Shown: piece by piece, positions 44,529-53,168 of the stretch
Numbering within the stretch: position 1 is the first letter of the stretch
Layout of the letters: each line of letters starts with the position of its first letter
NCBI RefSeq assembly: GCF_000381025.1
Contig: NZ_KB905820.1
Location: forward strand, 124,001-188,000
From: Streptomyces sulphureus DSM 40104
GTDB taxonomy: Bacteria > Actinomycetota > Actinomycetes > Streptomycetales > Streptomycetaceae
Direction of reading: 5' to 3'
DNA: 64,000 bases
The notes under the pieces: generated by a model
Database searches by the model: none
What the model was told of the DNA's origin: nothing
What the model saw: the letters and a program-made list of their open reading frames with translations, nothing else
Program-made: the position numbers and the translations under genes

Positions 44529-45322
44529 CCGCACCAGCCGAAGGCAACGCCCCCGTCTGCCGACGCCTCCCCGGACGTACCGCGGTGATCACCGGGGCCG
44601 GCAGCGGCATCGGGCTCGCCGCCGCGCGCCGGCTCTCCTCCGAGGGCGCACGCGTCGTCTGCGCCGACATCGACGCGGACGCCGGGCGCCGCGCCGCCGA
44701 GGAGGTCGGCGGGCTCTTCGTGGAGACGGACGTCACGGACCCCGAGCAGGTCGGCGCGGTCTTCGCGGCGGCGGACGAGACGTACGGCAGCGTCGACATC
44801 GCCTTCAACAACGCCGGGATCTCGCCGTCCGACGACTCCTCGATCCTGGAGACGGGACTCGACGCGTGGCAGCGCGTGCAGCAGGTGAACCTCACGTCCG
44901 TTTACCTCTGCTGCCAGGCCGCGCTGCCGTACATGCGGCGCCAGGGCAAGGGGTCGATCATCAACACCGCCTCTTTTGTCGCGGTGTTGGGCGCCGCCAC
45001 GTCGCAGATCAGCTACACGGCCTCCAAGGGCGGCGTGCTGGCGCTCTCCAGGGAGCTCGGTGTGGAGTTCGCGCGCGAGGGCATCCGCGTCAACGCGCTC
45101 TGCCCAGGACCCGTCAACACGCCGCTGCTGAAGGAGCTCTTCGCGAAGGACCCGGAGCGCGCCCAGCGCCGTCTCGTCCATGTGCCGGTGGGGCGCTTCG
45201 CCGAGGCGGAGGAGATCGCGGCGGCCGTCGCCTTTCTCGCGAGCGACGACTCGACCTTCGTCAACGCGGCCGAGTTCCTCGTGGACGGCGGGATCGCCGG
45301 GGCGTACGTGACGCCGCTGTAG
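44525..45322 (+). CDS. Short-chain dehydrogenase/reductase
   Basis: 265 residues. Rossmann motif AVITGAGSGIGLAAA (TGxxxGxG), Asp in CADID suggesting NAD(H), NNAGIS, catalytic Ser in NTASFVA and SYTASKGG (YxxxK). C-terminus FLVDGGIAGAYVTPL is typical. The GTG start overlaps the aldehyde dehydrogenase stop (GTGA). It could oxidise the alcohol group of the gamma-glutamylated amine before the aldehyde dehydrogenase step; that order is inferred from the operon. A strong terminator follows. Confidence 0.9.
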   Translation: MTAPAEGNAPVCRRLPGRTAVITGAGSGIGLAAARRLSSEGARVVCADIDADAGRRAAEEVGGLFVETDVTDPEQVGAVFAAADETYGSVDIAFNNAGISPSDDSSILETGLDAWQRVQQVNLTSVYLCCQAALPYMRRQGKGSIINTASFVAVLGAATSQISYTASKGGVLALSRELGVEFAREGIRVNALCPGPVNTPLLKELFAKDPERAQRRLVHVPVGRFAEAEEIAAAVAFLASDDSTFVNAAEFLVDGGIAGAYVTPL

Positions 45323-45353
45323 CCGTCCCGCGGCGTGCGGGCGCGGCGGGGCA

Positions 45354-45390
45354 GGCGGTTCGAGGCTCCCCCCTCGTGCCTCGAACCGCC
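45354..45390 (+). terminator. 13-bp terminator at the end of the amine operon
   Basis: GGCGGTTCGAGGC (45354-45366), 11-nt loop, GCCTCGAACCGCC (45378-45390), perfectly paired, 31 nt after the SDR stop. Confidence 0.8.
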
Positions 45391-45546
45391 CTCGTGCGGC
45401 GCGTGAAACAGCGCTCACACAAGGCTAGTTGACTCAGCGTCAGTGTCCAATCACGGTATCGACACAGACCTATCGGGATACTTATCGTTGCGGACACCGT
45501 CGGCGGCATAGGCGGCAACCCCGTCGAAACGCGCATCGGAGACGTG

Positions 45547-46440
45547 ATGGACCTGGCCCTGCTGCGCACCTTCCTCGCTGTGCACCGGGCCGGTTCCTTC
45601 ACGCGCGCCGCCGCGCTGCTCGGGCTCTCGCAGCCGGCCGTCACCCACCAGATACGCACCCTGGAGCGGCAGGTCGGGCGCCCGCTCTTCGTACGCCAGT
45701 CCCGCGGAGTCACGGCGACGGGCGTCGGGGAGGAGCTCGCGCACCGGGTCGCGCCGCACGTCGACGCGCTGGCGGAGATCACCGAGATCGACCCGGAGGA
45801 GCCGGCGGGGCGCACCCTGCATCTGGCGGGGCCTCCCGAACTGATGTCGCTGCGCGTGCTCCCCGCGCTCGCGCCCCTGGTGGAGCGGGGGTTGACGCTC
45901 CGCGCCGCGTTCGTCACCGCGCGAGCGGGGCTGGAGGGACTCGCGGCCGGGCACTACGACCTCACCGTCGGCACCGCCCGCGCACACGGCGAACTCCTCT
46001 CGACGACGCCGCTCTGGGACGAGGAGCACGTCCTGGTGGCGGCCCCCGCCTGGGCGTCCCGGCTCGGTGGGCCAGGTGCCGTCCGCGCCGAGGGGGCACG
46101 GCTCCTCAAGGACGTCCCCGTGGTGGCGGTCCACGAGTCGCTGCCGCTGCTCGCCGGGTACTGGGAGTCGGTCTTCGCCGCCTCGCCGACGCACGTGGGC
46201 GCGGTCATAGTGCCCGACCTGCGCGCCGTGCTGGAGTGCGTGCGCGCGGGGGCCGGCGTCTCGGTGCTCCCGCGGTACCTCTGCGCCGGAGCGCTCTCCG
46301 CCGGCGAGGTCGCCACCCTCCACGACCCGGACGTACCCCCGCTGCGCACCTACTTCCTCACGGCACGCGCCGGCACCGCGGCGCTGCCGCACCTCGCGCG
46401 CACACAGGACCGGTTGCTGCGCACCGCCGCACACTGGTGA
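45547..46440 (+). CDS. LysR-family transcriptional regulator
   Basis: 297 residues. N-terminal winged helix LALLRTFLAVHRAGSFTRAAALLGLSQPAVTHQIRTLERQVGRPLF, then an effector domain of periplasmic-binding fold. ATG 45547 is 5 nt after GGAG; GTG 45544 is next to it. Upstream the pentamer TATCG occurs three times in the same direction (45457, 45471, 45483), possibly half-sites. The genes on either side are in the same direction, so the target is not evident; the neighbouring amine cluster already has its own FadR-type regulator. Confidence 0.92.
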   Translation: MDLALLRTFLAVHRAGSFTRAAALLGLSQPAVTHQIRTLERQVGRPLFVRQSRGVTATGVGEELAHRVAPHVDALAEITEIDPEEPAGRTLHLAGPPELMSLRVLPALAPLVERGLTLRAAFVTARAGLEGLAAGHYDLTVGTARAHGELLSTTPLWDEEHVLVAAPAWASRLGGPGAVRAEGARLLKDVPVVAVHESLPLLAGYWESVFAASPTHVGAVIVPDLRAVLECVRAGAGVSVLPRYLCAGALSAGEVATLHDPDVPPLRTYFLTARAGTAALPHLARTQDRLLRTAAHW

Positions 46441-46504
46441 ACCTCGCGACGAGGGACCGGTTTCGGCGGGTTTGGACGCGGCGCCGACCGGTGAAACACC
46501 GGAG

Positions 46505-47002
46505 ATGGGCGACGAAACCCCGGTCGTGAAGCGCACCGCACGCGCCGTCCTCCTCGACGGCGAACTCGCGCCGGACGCGGTCGAGATGGTGCTGATCAAG
46601 CGGACGAAGCCGGGAGCGGAACCGTACTGGATCACCCCGGGCGGCGGCGTGGAGCCGGGCGTCGACGGCAGCGTCGTGGAGGCGCTCCACCGCGAGGTGG
46701 ACGAGGAGCTGGGCGCCAAGGTGACGGACGTGGTGCCGGCCTTCGTCGACACGGTCCCGCACCGCGCGCACCCGCCGGGCCTCAAGGTGCAGCACTTCTT
46801 CGTCTGCCGGCTCGCGTCGATGGACCTCTCGCAGCGGCACGGGCCCGAGGTGGAGGCGCCCCGCGGGAGCTACGAGGTGGTCCGCATCCCCTTCAGCCGG
46901 GCCGGGCTGGACTCCGTCAAGGTGGTGCCCGAAAGCCTCAGGGTCTATCTGCGCGCCAACATCGAGGGCGTACAGGCGCTGCTCGCGCACGACCTCGGCT
47001 GA
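46505..47002 (+). CDS. Nudix hydrolase
   Basis: 165 residues. Begins VKRTARAVLLDGE and has YWITPGGGVEPGVDGSVVEALHREVDEELGAKV, a Nudix box in which REVDEELG supplies the metal-binding Glu residues; there are two extra residues between GGGVEPG and the helix compared with the usual spacing. Hydrolyses a nucleoside diphosphate linked to another moiety; substrate not predictable. ATG 46505 has GGAG immediately before it, which is tight; TTG 46472 is an alternative start. Confidence 0.85.
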   Translation: MGDETPVVKRTARAVLLDGELAPDAVEMVLIKRTKPGAEPYWITPGGGVEPGVDGSVVEALHREVDEELGAKVTDVVPAFVDTVPHRAHPPGLKVQHFFVCRLASMDLSQRHGPEVEAPRGSYEVVRIPFSRAGLDSVKVVPESLRVYLRANIEGVQALLAHDLG

Positions 47003-47017
47003 GAGCCGGCGCTGCCG

Positions 47018-48001
47018 TCAGCCGAACCACCCGTGGAACGAGTCGGGTTCGCGCGCGGAACGCTGCCCTCGGCGCCGGGCCTCGGCGAGCGCCTGCTGGG
47101 CCTGGCGGAGGAGCAGGTCGGCCTCGGCGCTCGGGGACGGCTGCCGGGGTCCGGAGGGCAGCTCGGCCTGCCGGAGCGCCATGGTGGTGTCGGGGGTCGG
47201 CTCCTCGGGGTGCGGGGCGCCGCCTTTCGGTGGCGGCGCCAACTGCGACGGTGCGACGCGCTGTTGGGCAGAGCCGCCGAGCGGGAGGGCGGCCGTCCTG
47301 TCGCTCTGCGGTGCGCGGACGGCGTCGACGTGCCGGTCGGCCGCCACGGAGCGCTCGTCGGCGGAACGGGCGGCGCCGAAGAAGTCGCCGCCCTTGCGCT
47401 TGTAGTCGTCGGTGCCCCACTCGCGGGCCGGGCGTCCTGGGGCCTTCTGGAGGTGCGGTATGTGCTTGGCGCAGTGGATGTACGCCTCCTCGACGGAGAC
47501 CCGGACCCACAGCTCGGCATGCCGCCCCGGCACCGGGTCGACGGGGAGCGTAGGAAGTGCGGCGCGCACCTCGGCGTCCGGGACGACCTCGCCCCTGCCG
47601 TTGATGTGGAGGCCGATCCTCGCCCGCGTGAAGTCCACGAGGATCAGGCCGAGTTGCGGGTTCTCCAGCAGGTTCCCGAGGCTTGCGTGGACGCCGTTGC
47701 CGCGGTACTCCGGATAGACGAGGGTGTACTCGTCGACGACGTGGACGAAGCCGGGCGGGCCCGCGCGGAAGCTGCAGTCGCAGGCGCCTGCGGCGTCCGA
47801 GGTGGCGAGGAAGAACATCTCCTGGTGCCGGGTGAACTCCTGCATCCGCGCGTTGAGATGGTCGAGCACCTGCTCCTGGTAGAACTGCTCGGCGCGGGCC
47901 GACGTGCCCATCCGGCGCTGGAGTTCGTGCTCGCCCTCGCTGCCCGGCAGACCGTCCCGCCGGCGAGGGCCGCCCCCGGGCCGCCGCTCTCCCTCCGCCA
48001 C
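47018..48001 (-). CDS. Pyridoxamine 5'-phosphate oxidase-like (PPOX) flavin-binding protein
   Basis: 327 residues. A split-barrel PPOX domain covers about residues 40-215 (TRHQEMFFLATSDAAGACDCSFRAGPPGFVHVVDEYTLVYPEYRGNGVHASLGNLLENPQLGLILVDF). The C-terminal ~110 residues are Pro/Ala/Gln-rich and look disordered, ending REPDSFHGWFG. Family members bind FMN or F420. The strong AAGGAGGAGG before GTG 48001 fixes the start. It lies just downstream of the flavohaemoglobin gene on the same strand, so the two may share a role in nitrosative or oxidative stress. Confidence 0.82.
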   Translation of the reverse strand: MAEGERRPGGGPRRRDGLPGSEGEHELQRRMGTSARAEQFYQEQVLDHLNARMQEFTRHQEMFFLATSDAAGACDCSFRAGPPGFVHVVDEYTLVYPEYRGNGVHASLGNLLENPQLGLILVDFTRARIGLHINGRGEVVPDAEVRAALPTLPVDPVPGRHAELWVRVSVEEAYIHCAKHIPHLQKAPGRPAREWGTDDYKRKGGDFFGAARSADERSVAADRHVDAVRAPQSDRTAALPLGGSAQQRVAPSQLAPPPKGGAPHPEEPTPDTTMALRQAELPSGPRQPSPSAEADLLLRQAQQALAEARRRGQRSAREPDSFHGWFG

Positions 48002-48117
48002 GAAGGCCTCCTCCTTCTCGGGTACCCGCCGGATACTCCGCGGTGTCGTGGTCCGCTTCGATGCGTCACGTCTGCTGCCGATCCTCCTCCGGCCGCCGTC
48101 CAGCGTTCCGCGCAGGG

Positions 48118-49446
48118 TCAGCCGGCGCCGGTGAGTTCGGCGACGGCGTCGTGGCGTATGCGGCCCTGCGGGATGCCGGACCAGAGGAGCGCCTCGGCGC
48201 CGCTGCGGATCAGTCCCGGCGGGCCCGCGAGGTAGCCGTCGAAGGCGTGCCAGGGGCCGAAGCGGCGTACGGCGTCGGGGAGGAGTCCAGGGAGCGCACC
48301 GTTGGAGCCCGGGGGAGCCGCGACCACGGGGCGCACGGCGAGCCAGCCCAGGCGCTGCTCCCAGATGCGGAGTTCGGCGAGGTCGTAGAGGTCGTCGCGG
48401 TTGTGTGCGCCGTAGAAGACCTCGACGGGGCGGCGTCCGCCGTGCACCGCGATCTCCTCAATCAGTGCACGGATCGGCGCGATGCCCGTGCCGCCGCCGA
48501 GGCAGAGGAGGCCGCTTCCGTCACCGTGGTCGACGGTCATGGTGCCGGAGGGCGCGCCGAGCCGCAGGACGTCGCCGACGCGCGCCCGCCGCACGAGCGA
48601 GGTGGAGACCCAGCCGCCGGCGACTGCCTTGACGTGGAAGGTGAGCAGGCCGTCGCCGCGCTGTGCCGAGGCGAAGGAGTAGTGCCGCCAGACCCTCGGC
48701 CACCAGGGGGTCTCGACGGGTGCGTACTGGCCCGCTCTGAAAGGGTAGCCGCGGTCGGTGCGCAACGTGATCTCGGCGACGTCCGGCGTGCGCTGGCGGT
48801 GGTCGACGATCTCCGCACCCCACCAGGCGGGGGCGCGCCTCGCCTCCTCGGCCGCCGCGTCGATCATTGTCTGCGAGATCGCGGTGTACGCGCGGACCCA
48901 TGCGGCCTGCGTCGCCGCGTCCCAACTGAGCGGCGCCCAGCAGGAGACGGCCGCGAGGAGGCACTCGCCGAAGACGGGGTACTGGTCGGGCGAGGTCCCG
49001 TACTTGCGGTGGCCGCGGCCGAGCTGCGAGAGGAACTCGGTGAACCGGGCGGGGTGTTCGGCGAGACCTGCTGCGGTGAGCAGCGCGTGGAAGAGGCGGT
49101 CGCGCTGGACGTCCATGGCGAGCGGGAAGAGGCTGCGGAGCTCCGGGTTGCGGACGAAGAGCAGCGAGTAGAAGTAGCCGGTCGCCTCGGACGCGACGGG
49201 CGCGAGCTCGTCGAGCGAGCGGCGGAGGAGCGCAGCGTCCTGCGGGTGGAGCGCGGTGCGGGGGTACTGCACGGGCGACGGTTCGGTCGGCTGCGCGTAC
49301 GGCGAGCTTCCCCGGGGTGCGGGCTGCTGCCCGACGCGCGCGTGGGTGCCCTCGGTCGCCGACGGCCGTGCGTGCGCGTCCGGTTGGCGCCCTGCGCCGT
49401 TCGCTGAAGCGAACCACAGGTTGCCGTCCGGCGGCATGGTCGTCAT
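48118..49446 (-). CDS. Flavohaemoglobin-like protein (globin + FAD/NAD reductase)
   Basis: 442 residues. After a ~55-residue variable N-terminus comes a globin domain (LHPQDAALLRRSLDELAPV...; candidate proximal His in LGRGHRKYGTSPDQYPVFG). The reductase part has RHYSFASAQ (FAD, RxYS), GGWVSTSL, GGGTGIAPIRALIEE (NAD) and DGYLAGPPGLIRSGAEAL. Family role: NO dioxygenase, turning NO into nitrate. The expected distal residues of the globin could not be confirmed by eye. ATG 49446 follows GAGG. The 228-bp region upstream contains two TTCACA repeats (49591, 49605). Confidence 0.88.
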   Translation of the reverse strand: MTTMPPDGNLWFASANGAGRQPDAHARPSATEGTHARVGQQPAPRGSSPYAQPTEPSPVQYPRTALHPQDAALLRRSLDELAPVASEATGYFYSLLFVRNPELRSLFPLAMDVQRDRLFHALLTAAGLAEHPARFTEFLSQLGRGHRKYGTSPDQYPVFGECLLAAVSCWAPLSWDAATQAAWVRAYTAISQTMIDAAAEEARRAPAWWGAEIVDHRQRTPDVAEITLRTDRGYPFRAGQYAPVETPWWPRVWRHYSFASAQRGDGLLTFHVKAVAGGWVSTSLVRRARVGDVLRLGAPSGTMTVDHGDGSGLLCLGGGTGIAPIRALIEEIAVHGGRRPVEVFYGAHNRDDLYDLAELRIWEQRLGWLAVRPVVAAPPGSNGALPGLLPDAVRRFGPWHAFDGYLAGPPGLIRSGAEALLWSGIPQGRIRHDAVAELTGAG

Positions 49447-49674
49447 CCGGGGCCTCGTCTCGCAGCTTCTGCGGCAGCGCCCCGCCGATCCGCCGACGGC
49501 GGCGGGGCAGCGGCCATTCCGGCACCGGGAGCGGAATCCTCGCCGGACCGCTACCGCACGATGCCGTTCCGACAATACCCATTACGCCACTTCACACAAC
49601 CCCGTTCACAATTCCCCCTCGAGCCCGTCGGCCCGATTTCCGCAGCGGCCGGGCGGATTCGGCCCCGCCCTCCT

Positions 49675-50358
49675 TCAGCTCCCCGTGCCTGCCACGAGTG
49701 CGTACGCCTCGCGCAGGTCGCGGCCCGTGTAGTGGTGCGAGGCGAGGTCCCGCACGTGTGCGTCGGCGTTGACGGCCACCGACACGGGGACGGCCGCGAA
49801 GAGTTCGGCGTCGGAACGGGAATCGCCGTACGCGACGCAGTCCTGCGGCGCCACACCGAAATCCGCGCAGAGTTCGCGCGCCAGCTCCACTTTGGCCGTC
49901 GGCGTGAGAATTCCCGACGGGTCGACGGGCTCGCGCGGATACCGCACGCCGCCCGAGAGCGCGGGCGGCGGGACCTTCGGCCAGCGGGAGGCACGCGTCG
50001 CGTGCGCGCCCCAGTCGAGGAGACGGCTGACGAAGAAGTCGGGGGAAAGGGAGATGACGGCGCAGCGGTCGCCGCGGGCTGTGATCTCGGACCAGACCTC
50101 GCGGATTCCCGAGAGCCAGGGCGCGCCGTCGAAGGCCGCGGCGACGTGGCGCTCCGTGAGCCCCGCCCAGAGTTCGCAGGCGCGTATCGCGAACTCTCCG
50201 GGCGCCAACTCCTGTGCGGCGAAGGCCCGTTCGAGGGCGAGCACCTCCTGCTCGACACCGAGCCTCCTGGAGATCTCGACGGGCGCCGCCGTGCCGTGGA
50301 GCAGCGTGCCGTCGAGGTCGAAGATGTGCAGTCGGCGCCGGGTGGTCGTCGCGTCCAT
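49675..50358 (-). CDS. HAD-IB family phosphatase (SerB-like)
   Basis: 227 residues. Motif I FDLDGTLLHG (residue ~14), motif II CAVISLSPDFF (~95), motif III Lys in TPTAKVELAREL and motif IV YGDSRSDAELF are intact. The cap region between motifs I and II is helical, as in phosphoserine phosphatase-like enzymes. Substrate unknown; the group includes phosphoserine and lipid-head-group phosphatases. No clear ribosome binding site before ATG 50358. It is divergent from the membrane protein at 50468. Confidence 0.88.
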   Translation of the reverse strand: MDATTTRRRLHIFDLDGTLLHGTAAPVEISRRLGVEQEVLALERAFAAQELAPGEFAIRACELWAGLTERHVAAAFDGAPWLSGIREVWSEITARGDRCAVISLSPDFFVSRLLDWGAHATRASRWPKVPPPALSGGVRYPREPVDPSGILTPTAKVELARELCADFGVAPQDCVAYGDSRSDAELFAAVPVSVAVNADAHVRDLASHHYTGRDLREAYALVAGTGS

Positions 50359-50467
50359 GGCCGCAGAGTAGGCGGAGCGGCCGGGGCCGCGGTACTCCCC
50401 CCTGAGTAGCCCCGGAGCCTCCCGCCGTGCGACGCACCGCCAGGACCCGCTGAGGCACCGTGTCCCC

Positions 50468-51046
50468 ATGCCGCGTCCACCCCAGCTCCCTCGCCCCGCC
50501 CGGCGCACCATGACCGTGCTGCACGCCTGCTCCTCCGCCTCCTGGCTCGGGCTGAGCGTCGGGCTGCTCGCGCTCGGCCTCACCGGCGGCGCCACGGAAT
50601 CGGCCGCGACGAAAGAGGCCGCGTACCGCGCGATGCACCTCTTCGGGGACTGGCTGCTGGTACCGCTCGCGCTGCTGACCCTGCTCACCGGGCTCGCGCT
50701 CGGCCTCGGTACCCACTGGGGCCTGCTCCGCCACTACTGGGTCCTGGTGAAGCTCACCCTCACCCTCGCCACCGGCACCGCCACGCTCTTCGCGCTCCGT
50801 CCGCGCGTCTCGGCAGCCGCCGAGGCGGCCGCCGCCGGCGAGGCGGTCGAGGCGGGCGACCTCATCGCGGCGCCTGTGGTCTCGCTCTCGCTCTACCTGT
50901 TCATGATGGCGCTCTCCCTGCTCAAGCCCTGGGGCCGCACGCGCATCGGCCGCCGTGCCCTCGCCGAGGAGCGCCTCGCCAGGACCCGCACGGCGGCGAG
51001 GCCCGTGGCCGACTCCCGTACGGCGGGCGCCAGTTCGGTCGAGTAG
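50468..51046 (+). CDS. Small membrane protein, DUF2269-like
   Basis: 192 residues with four predicted membrane helices: TVLHACSSASWLGLSVGLLALG, WLLVPLALLTLLTGLALGLG, WVLVKLTLTLATGTATLFAL and VVSLSLYLFMMALSLL. The pattern resembles DUF2269 integral membrane proteins. A basic C-terminal tail follows. ATG 50468 or ATG 50510 could be the start. No function can be assigned. Confidence 0.75.
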   Translation: MPRPPQLPRPARRTMTVLHACSSASWLGLSVGLLALGLTGGATESAATKEAAYRAMHLFGDWLLVPLALLTLLTGLALGLGTHWGLLRHYWVLVKLTLTLATGTATLFALRPRVSAAAEAAAAGEAVEAGDLIAAPVVSLSLYLFMMALSLLKPWGRTRIGRRALAEERLARTRTAARPVADSRTAGASSVE

Positions 51047-51092
51047 CACCGCGGACTCCCGCTGCGCCGCTCGGCGGCCTAGTCTCGGCGGC

Positions 51093-51575
51093 GTGCCCGA
51101 GCAACCACCGCCGCCAGGCTGGACCGTACGCGCCGCGACGGCCGAGGACCTCCCGTCCCTCGCCGCGCTCCTCGCCGACGACGCGCTCGGCTCGTCCCGC
51201 GAACGCCCCGACCGGCTCGCCCCGTACCGCGCCGCGTTCGACCGCATCGCCGCCGACCCGCACCAGCGCCTCGTCGTCGGCTGCCGCGAGCACGGCGAGG
51301 TCCGCCCCCTCGGCACACTCCAGCTCACCCTCACGCCGGGGCTCGCACGGCAGGGCGCGACGCGCGGCACCATCGAAGCGGTCCGCGTCGCACGCGAGGC
51401 GCGGGGCGGCGGCCTCGGCCGCGTCCTGGTGCGGTGGGCCGTCGACGAGGCGGCACGGCAGGGGTGCGCGCTCGTCCAACTCACCTCCGACACCACGCGC
51501 GAGGACGCGCACCGCTTCTACGAGCGGCTGGGGTTCCGCGCCACGCACGTCGGCTACAAGCTGCCGCTGGACTGA
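51093..51575 (+). CDS. GNAT-family N-acetyltransferase
   Basis: 160 residues. GNAT fold: TVRAATAEDLPSLAALLADD at the start, GTLQLTLTPGLARQGATRGTIEAVRV (motif C/D), EARGGGLGRVLVRWAVDEA (acetyl-CoA pyrophosphate loop) and TREDAHRFYERLGF (motif B). It acetylates an unknown amine. GTG 51093 is the only start that keeps the first strand. It ends 18 bp before the next gene, probably a two-gene unit. Confidence 0.9.
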   Translation: MPEQPPPPGWTVRAATAEDLPSLAALLADDALGSSRERPDRLAPYRAAFDRIAADPHQRLVVGCREHGEVRPLGTLQLTLTPGLARQGATRGTIEAVRVAREARGGGLGRVLVRWAVDEAARQGCALVQLTSDTTREDAHRFYERLGFRATHVGYKLPLD

Positions 51576-51593
51576 CCACCGAGAGGAGCCCCC

Positions 51594-52514
51594 GTGCAGA
51601 CCGAGGAACCGAGGCGAGTGGCGGTAGTGGGCCCCGGCGGGGTGGGTGGACTCCTCGCCGCCCTGCTGGCGCGTGCGGGGCACAGCGTCGTCTGCCTCGC
51701 CGGCGAACGGACGGCCGGGGTGCTGCGGGAGCGCGGTCTCCGCGTATCCAGCACCGCGCACGGGGAGTTCACGGCCCAGGTCGAGGCGGGGACCGAGCTG
51801 CACGAGCCCGTCGACGTCTGCTTCCTCGGCGTCAAGCACACGGCGCTCGCGGCCTCGCTCGCCCGCATACCGCGCGAGGCGCTCGGCGAGGCGCTGCTCG
51901 TACCGCTCCTCAACGGCCTGGAGCACCCGGGCCTGTTGCGAGCCCACCACGACGAGCGGCGGGTGGCACCGGGGGCGATCCGCGTGGAGTCGACCCGGGT
52001 GGAGCCCGGAGTGATCGCGCACACCAGCCCCTTCGCCGAGGTCGCTCTCGCGGGCGACGGAGTGCCGCACGCACTCCTCCAGGGCGTCGCGCAGTTGCTC
52101 GAAGGGGCCGGGGTGCCCACCTCGCTCGGCGGCAGCGAGGCCGCCGTCCTCTGGCAGAAGATGTACTTCCTCGCGCCGGCCGCCCTGCTCACCACGCGCT
52201 ACCGCACGACCCTCGGCGAGGTCCGCACCCGGCACCGCGCCGAGCTGGGCGCCGTCGTCGCCGAGGCCGTCTCGGCCGGCCGGGCCGACGGCGCCCCCGG
52301 TGACGCGGAGGCGGTCCTCGCCCAGTACGACACCTTCCCCGCCCCGACGAAGTCCTCCATGCTCCGCGACGCCGAGGCCGGCCGCGCCCTGGAACTCGAC
52401 GCGATCGGCGGCGCGTTGCTGCGCGCCGCCGCACGCGTGGGGGTGCCGGCGCCGACCGCGGAACGCCTCGTCGCGGAGGTCGCGGAGCGCGAGGGCGCCC
52501 CGGTGAGCGGCTGA
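51594..52514 (+). CDS. Ketopantoate reductase family (ApbA/PanE-like) oxidoreductase
   Basis: 306 residues. Rossmann start VAVVGPGGVGGLLAALLARAG (GxGxxG), Lys in GVKHTAL, LLNGLEH and a helical C-terminal domain with FPAPTKSSMLRDAEAGRALELDAIGGA, where Ser and Glu match the substrate site of PanE (KSSMxxDxxxG). It reduces 2-dehydropantoate or a related 2-oxo acid with NADPH. GAGGAG precedes GTG 51594. Whether it serves pantothenate synthesis is not shown by context. Confidence 0.88.
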   Translation: MQTEEPRRVAVVGPGGVGGLLAALLARAGHSVVCLAGERTAGVLRERGLRVSSTAHGEFTAQVEAGTELHEPVDVCFLGVKHTALAASLARIPREALGEALLVPLLNGLEHPGLLRAHHDERRVAPGAIRVESTRVEPGVIAHTSPFAEVALAGDGVPHALLQGVAQLLEGAGVPTSLGGSEAAVLWQKMYFLAPAALLTTRYRTTLGEVRTRHRAELGAVVAEAVSAGRADGAPGDAEAVLAQYDTFPAPTKSSMLRDAEAGRALELDAIGGALLRAAARVGVPAPTAERLVAEVAEREGAPVSG

Positions 52515-52524
52515 CGCGCGCCCC

Positions 52525-53085
52525 TCACGCCCCGCGGTCGTCGTCCGGCAGCAGCGGGAAGAGGCGGGCGACGAGCGCGACGGGCGCGGCCCGCTCCGGA
52601 CGCAGTTCGGGGCGCGACTCGCGGGCGCGGTAGGGGTCCAGGGCGCGGCGCAGCACCGCGGAGACCTCGGCTGCCTCCTCCGGCGTCAGGTAGGCGAGGG
52701 CGCTGAACGCCTCGTCTTTCCGCCACTCCTCGGGCGCTTCCTCGCGCCGCCTCCGCCAGCCGTGGAAACTCTCGTCCTCCAGGCCGCGTGCGAACTCGTC
52801 GAGCACGTCGGGCGGTTGGCCCGCGGGCGCGGGGGGCGCCGTGGTGCCGAGCCGCCAGGGGCGGGCGCGCCCCGAGGTGCTCGGTGCCTCTTCGATGTGT
52901 CCGTACCGGGCGAGTTGACGCAGGTGGAAGGAGCAGAGGCCGGAGCTGTGGCCGAGGCTGGCGGCCGCCTCCGTGGAGGTGAGGGTGCCGGACTCGGCGA
53001 GCAGGGCGAGGAGTTCGTCGCGTATCGGGTGGGCGGGGAGCCCGGGGGAGGTGACGGGCTGGTCTGCTGATTCCTCTTCGGTCAC
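52525..53085 (-). CDS. ArsR-type winged-helix transcriptional regulator
   Basis: 186 residues. HTH: HPIRDELLALLAESGTLTSTEAAASLGHSSGLCSFHLRQLARYGHIEEA (residues ~20-68), followed by a ~110-residue helical, acidic domain (GLEDESFHGWRRRREEAPEEWRKDEAFSALAYLTPEEAAEV) seen in actinobacterial ArsR/HTH_20 regulators. No metal-binding Cys cluster is apparent. The GTG start at 53085 lies inside a perfect palindrome, so the protein probably represses itself and the divergent peptide deformylase gene. Confidence 0.88.
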   Translation of the reverse strand: MTEEESADQPVTSPGLPAHPIRDELLALLAESGTLTSTEAAASLGHSSGLCSFHLRQLARYGHIEEAPSTSGRARPWRLGTTAPPAPAGQPPDVLDEFARGLEDESFHGWRRRREEAPEEWRKDEAFSALAYLTPEEAAEVSAVLRRALDPYRARESRPELRPERAAPVALVARLFPLLPDDDRGA

Positions 53086-53113
53086 TTTGCAAAGTCTGCT
53101 ACTTTGCAAAGTA
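53084..53113. promoter_or_regulatory. Tandem perfect palindromes, ArsR operator
   Basis: ACTTTGCAAAGT occurs at 53084-53095 and 53101-53112, each a perfect 12-bp palindrome (the second extends to 14 bp), 17 bp centre to centre. The first covers the regulator's GTG start codon (53083-53085). The pair lies in the 83-bp gap before the divergent peptide deformylase gene. Confidence 0.85.
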
Positions 53114-53168
53114 GTTGGCAACGGCGCACCGTGCGCTGCTGCCGCGGGAACCGTAAGGAGCACCCGAG

